Origin: Bryobacterales bacterium
Lineage (GTDB): Bacteria; Acidobacteriota; Terriglobia; Bryobacterales; Bryobacteraceae
Assembly: GCA_025353235.1 (NCBI GenBank)
Contig: JANXQZ010001081.1
Location: 1 to 8,376, forward strand
Reading direction: 5' to 3'
DNA length: 8,376 nt
The notes below the pieces were generated by a model. The model did not search any database. It was not told where the DNA came from and worked only from the letters and a program-made list of their open reading frames with translations. Shown one piece after another: positions 8,092 to 8,376 of the stretch. The stretch's first letter is position 1. The number at the start of each line of letters is the position of its first letter. Position numbers and translations under genes: made by a program.

Positions 8092-8376
8092 ATGCAGAAC
8101 GGCAATATTCAGATCGGGCTCATCGGCGCGGGAGGAATGGGATCGGGCGATGCGAAGTTCGCGCTTTCCATTCCGGGCGTGAAGATGATCGCCGTGGCCG
8201 ACATCTACGATGGCCGTCTGGAACGCGCCCGGGAGCGCTGGAGTCGCGATCTGTTTACGACGCGCGACTATCGTGAAGTGCTCGAGCGTTCGGATGTGGA
8301 TGCGGTGATCGTGGCCACGCCCGATCATTGGCACCAACGCATCACCATCGAGGCTCTTGGCGCTGGCAAGCACGTC
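8092..8376 (+). CDS. Gfo/Idh/MocA-family oxidoreductase, N-terminal part (cut by window end)
   Basis: Ninety-five codons are visible before the window ends. The protein begins [20 protein letters not shown], entering the Rossmann fold almost at once, then [29 protein letters not shown] and ATPDHWHQ. Over the 91 residues that align without gaps with residues 30-120 of the preceding gene, 62 are identical by my count, so the two are products of tandem duplication or recent relatives. The nucleotide-binding Gly-rich motif and the DHWH motif are intact; the EKP motif would fall just beyond the window. Unlike its neighbour it has no signal peptide, and reading upstream in frame to a GTG at 8056 does not reveal one, so it is probably cytoplasmic. 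The ATG lies five bases after the upstream stop with no evident Shine-Dalgarno sequence, so translational coupling is likely. Confidence 0.88.
   Translation, partial: MQNGNIQIGLIGAGGMGSGDAKFALSIPGVKMIAVADIYDGRLERARERWSRDLFTTRDYREVLERSDVDAVIVATPDHWHQRITIEALGAGKHV

Overview
The window is an 8.4 kb piece of bacterial chromosome with moderately high GC, tightly packed with genes. The gene families suggest an Acidobacteriota genome, probably near Solibacter/Bryobacter. The main pointers are an Oar-like TonB-dependent receptor end followed by a TPR protein, and Tat-exported Gfo/Idh/MocA oxidoreductases in tandem. This placement is inferred from family content and style; there is no rRNA or marker search behind it.

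Layout from left to right. (1) Positions 2-586 hold the C-terminal 194 residues of an outer-membrane TonB-dependent receptor. Its last codons overlap a TTG-started, signal-peptide-bearing TPR protein (564-1682). (2) A short AT-rich gap holds a candidate promoter, a 10-bp leader hairpin and a strong Shine-Dalgarno sequence. These precede a 100-residue antibiotic-biosynthesis-monooxygenase (ABM) fold protein (1787-2089). (3) A 13-bp-stem hairpin, bracketed by a 10-bp direct repeat, separates that gene from a convergent MATE-family efflux transporter (complement 2144-3520). (4) A 47-bp divergent promoter region leads to a multi-pass GT-C-like membrane glycosyltransferase (3568-4968). (5) After 36 bp carrying a 6-bp palindrome comes guaB, IMP dehydrogenase (5005-6459), complete with both CBS domains and the catalytic Cys loop. 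(6) The 301-bp gap after guaB is not empty. Its first ~130 bp form a cluster of hairpins with inverted GGGGCAGG ends, resembling a dispersed REPIN/MITE-like repeat, and a second inverted repeat lies further on. (7) The window ends with two tandem, closely related Gfo/Idh/MocA oxidoreductases. The first (6761-8086) has a twin-arginine signal. The second (8092 to the window end) starts directly at the Rossmann fold and lacks one.

The genes do not form one pathway. There are probably four or five transcription units: receptor/TPR; ABM protein; MATE; GT-C protein, possibly running into guaB; and the oxidoreductase pair. Only guaB is a clear housekeeping gene. I found no convincing new multi-gene system. 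The parts most worth a second look are the non-coding ones (the repeat element after guaB, the hairpin with direct repeats, the leader hairpin) and the paired exported/cytosolic-looking oxidoreductases.
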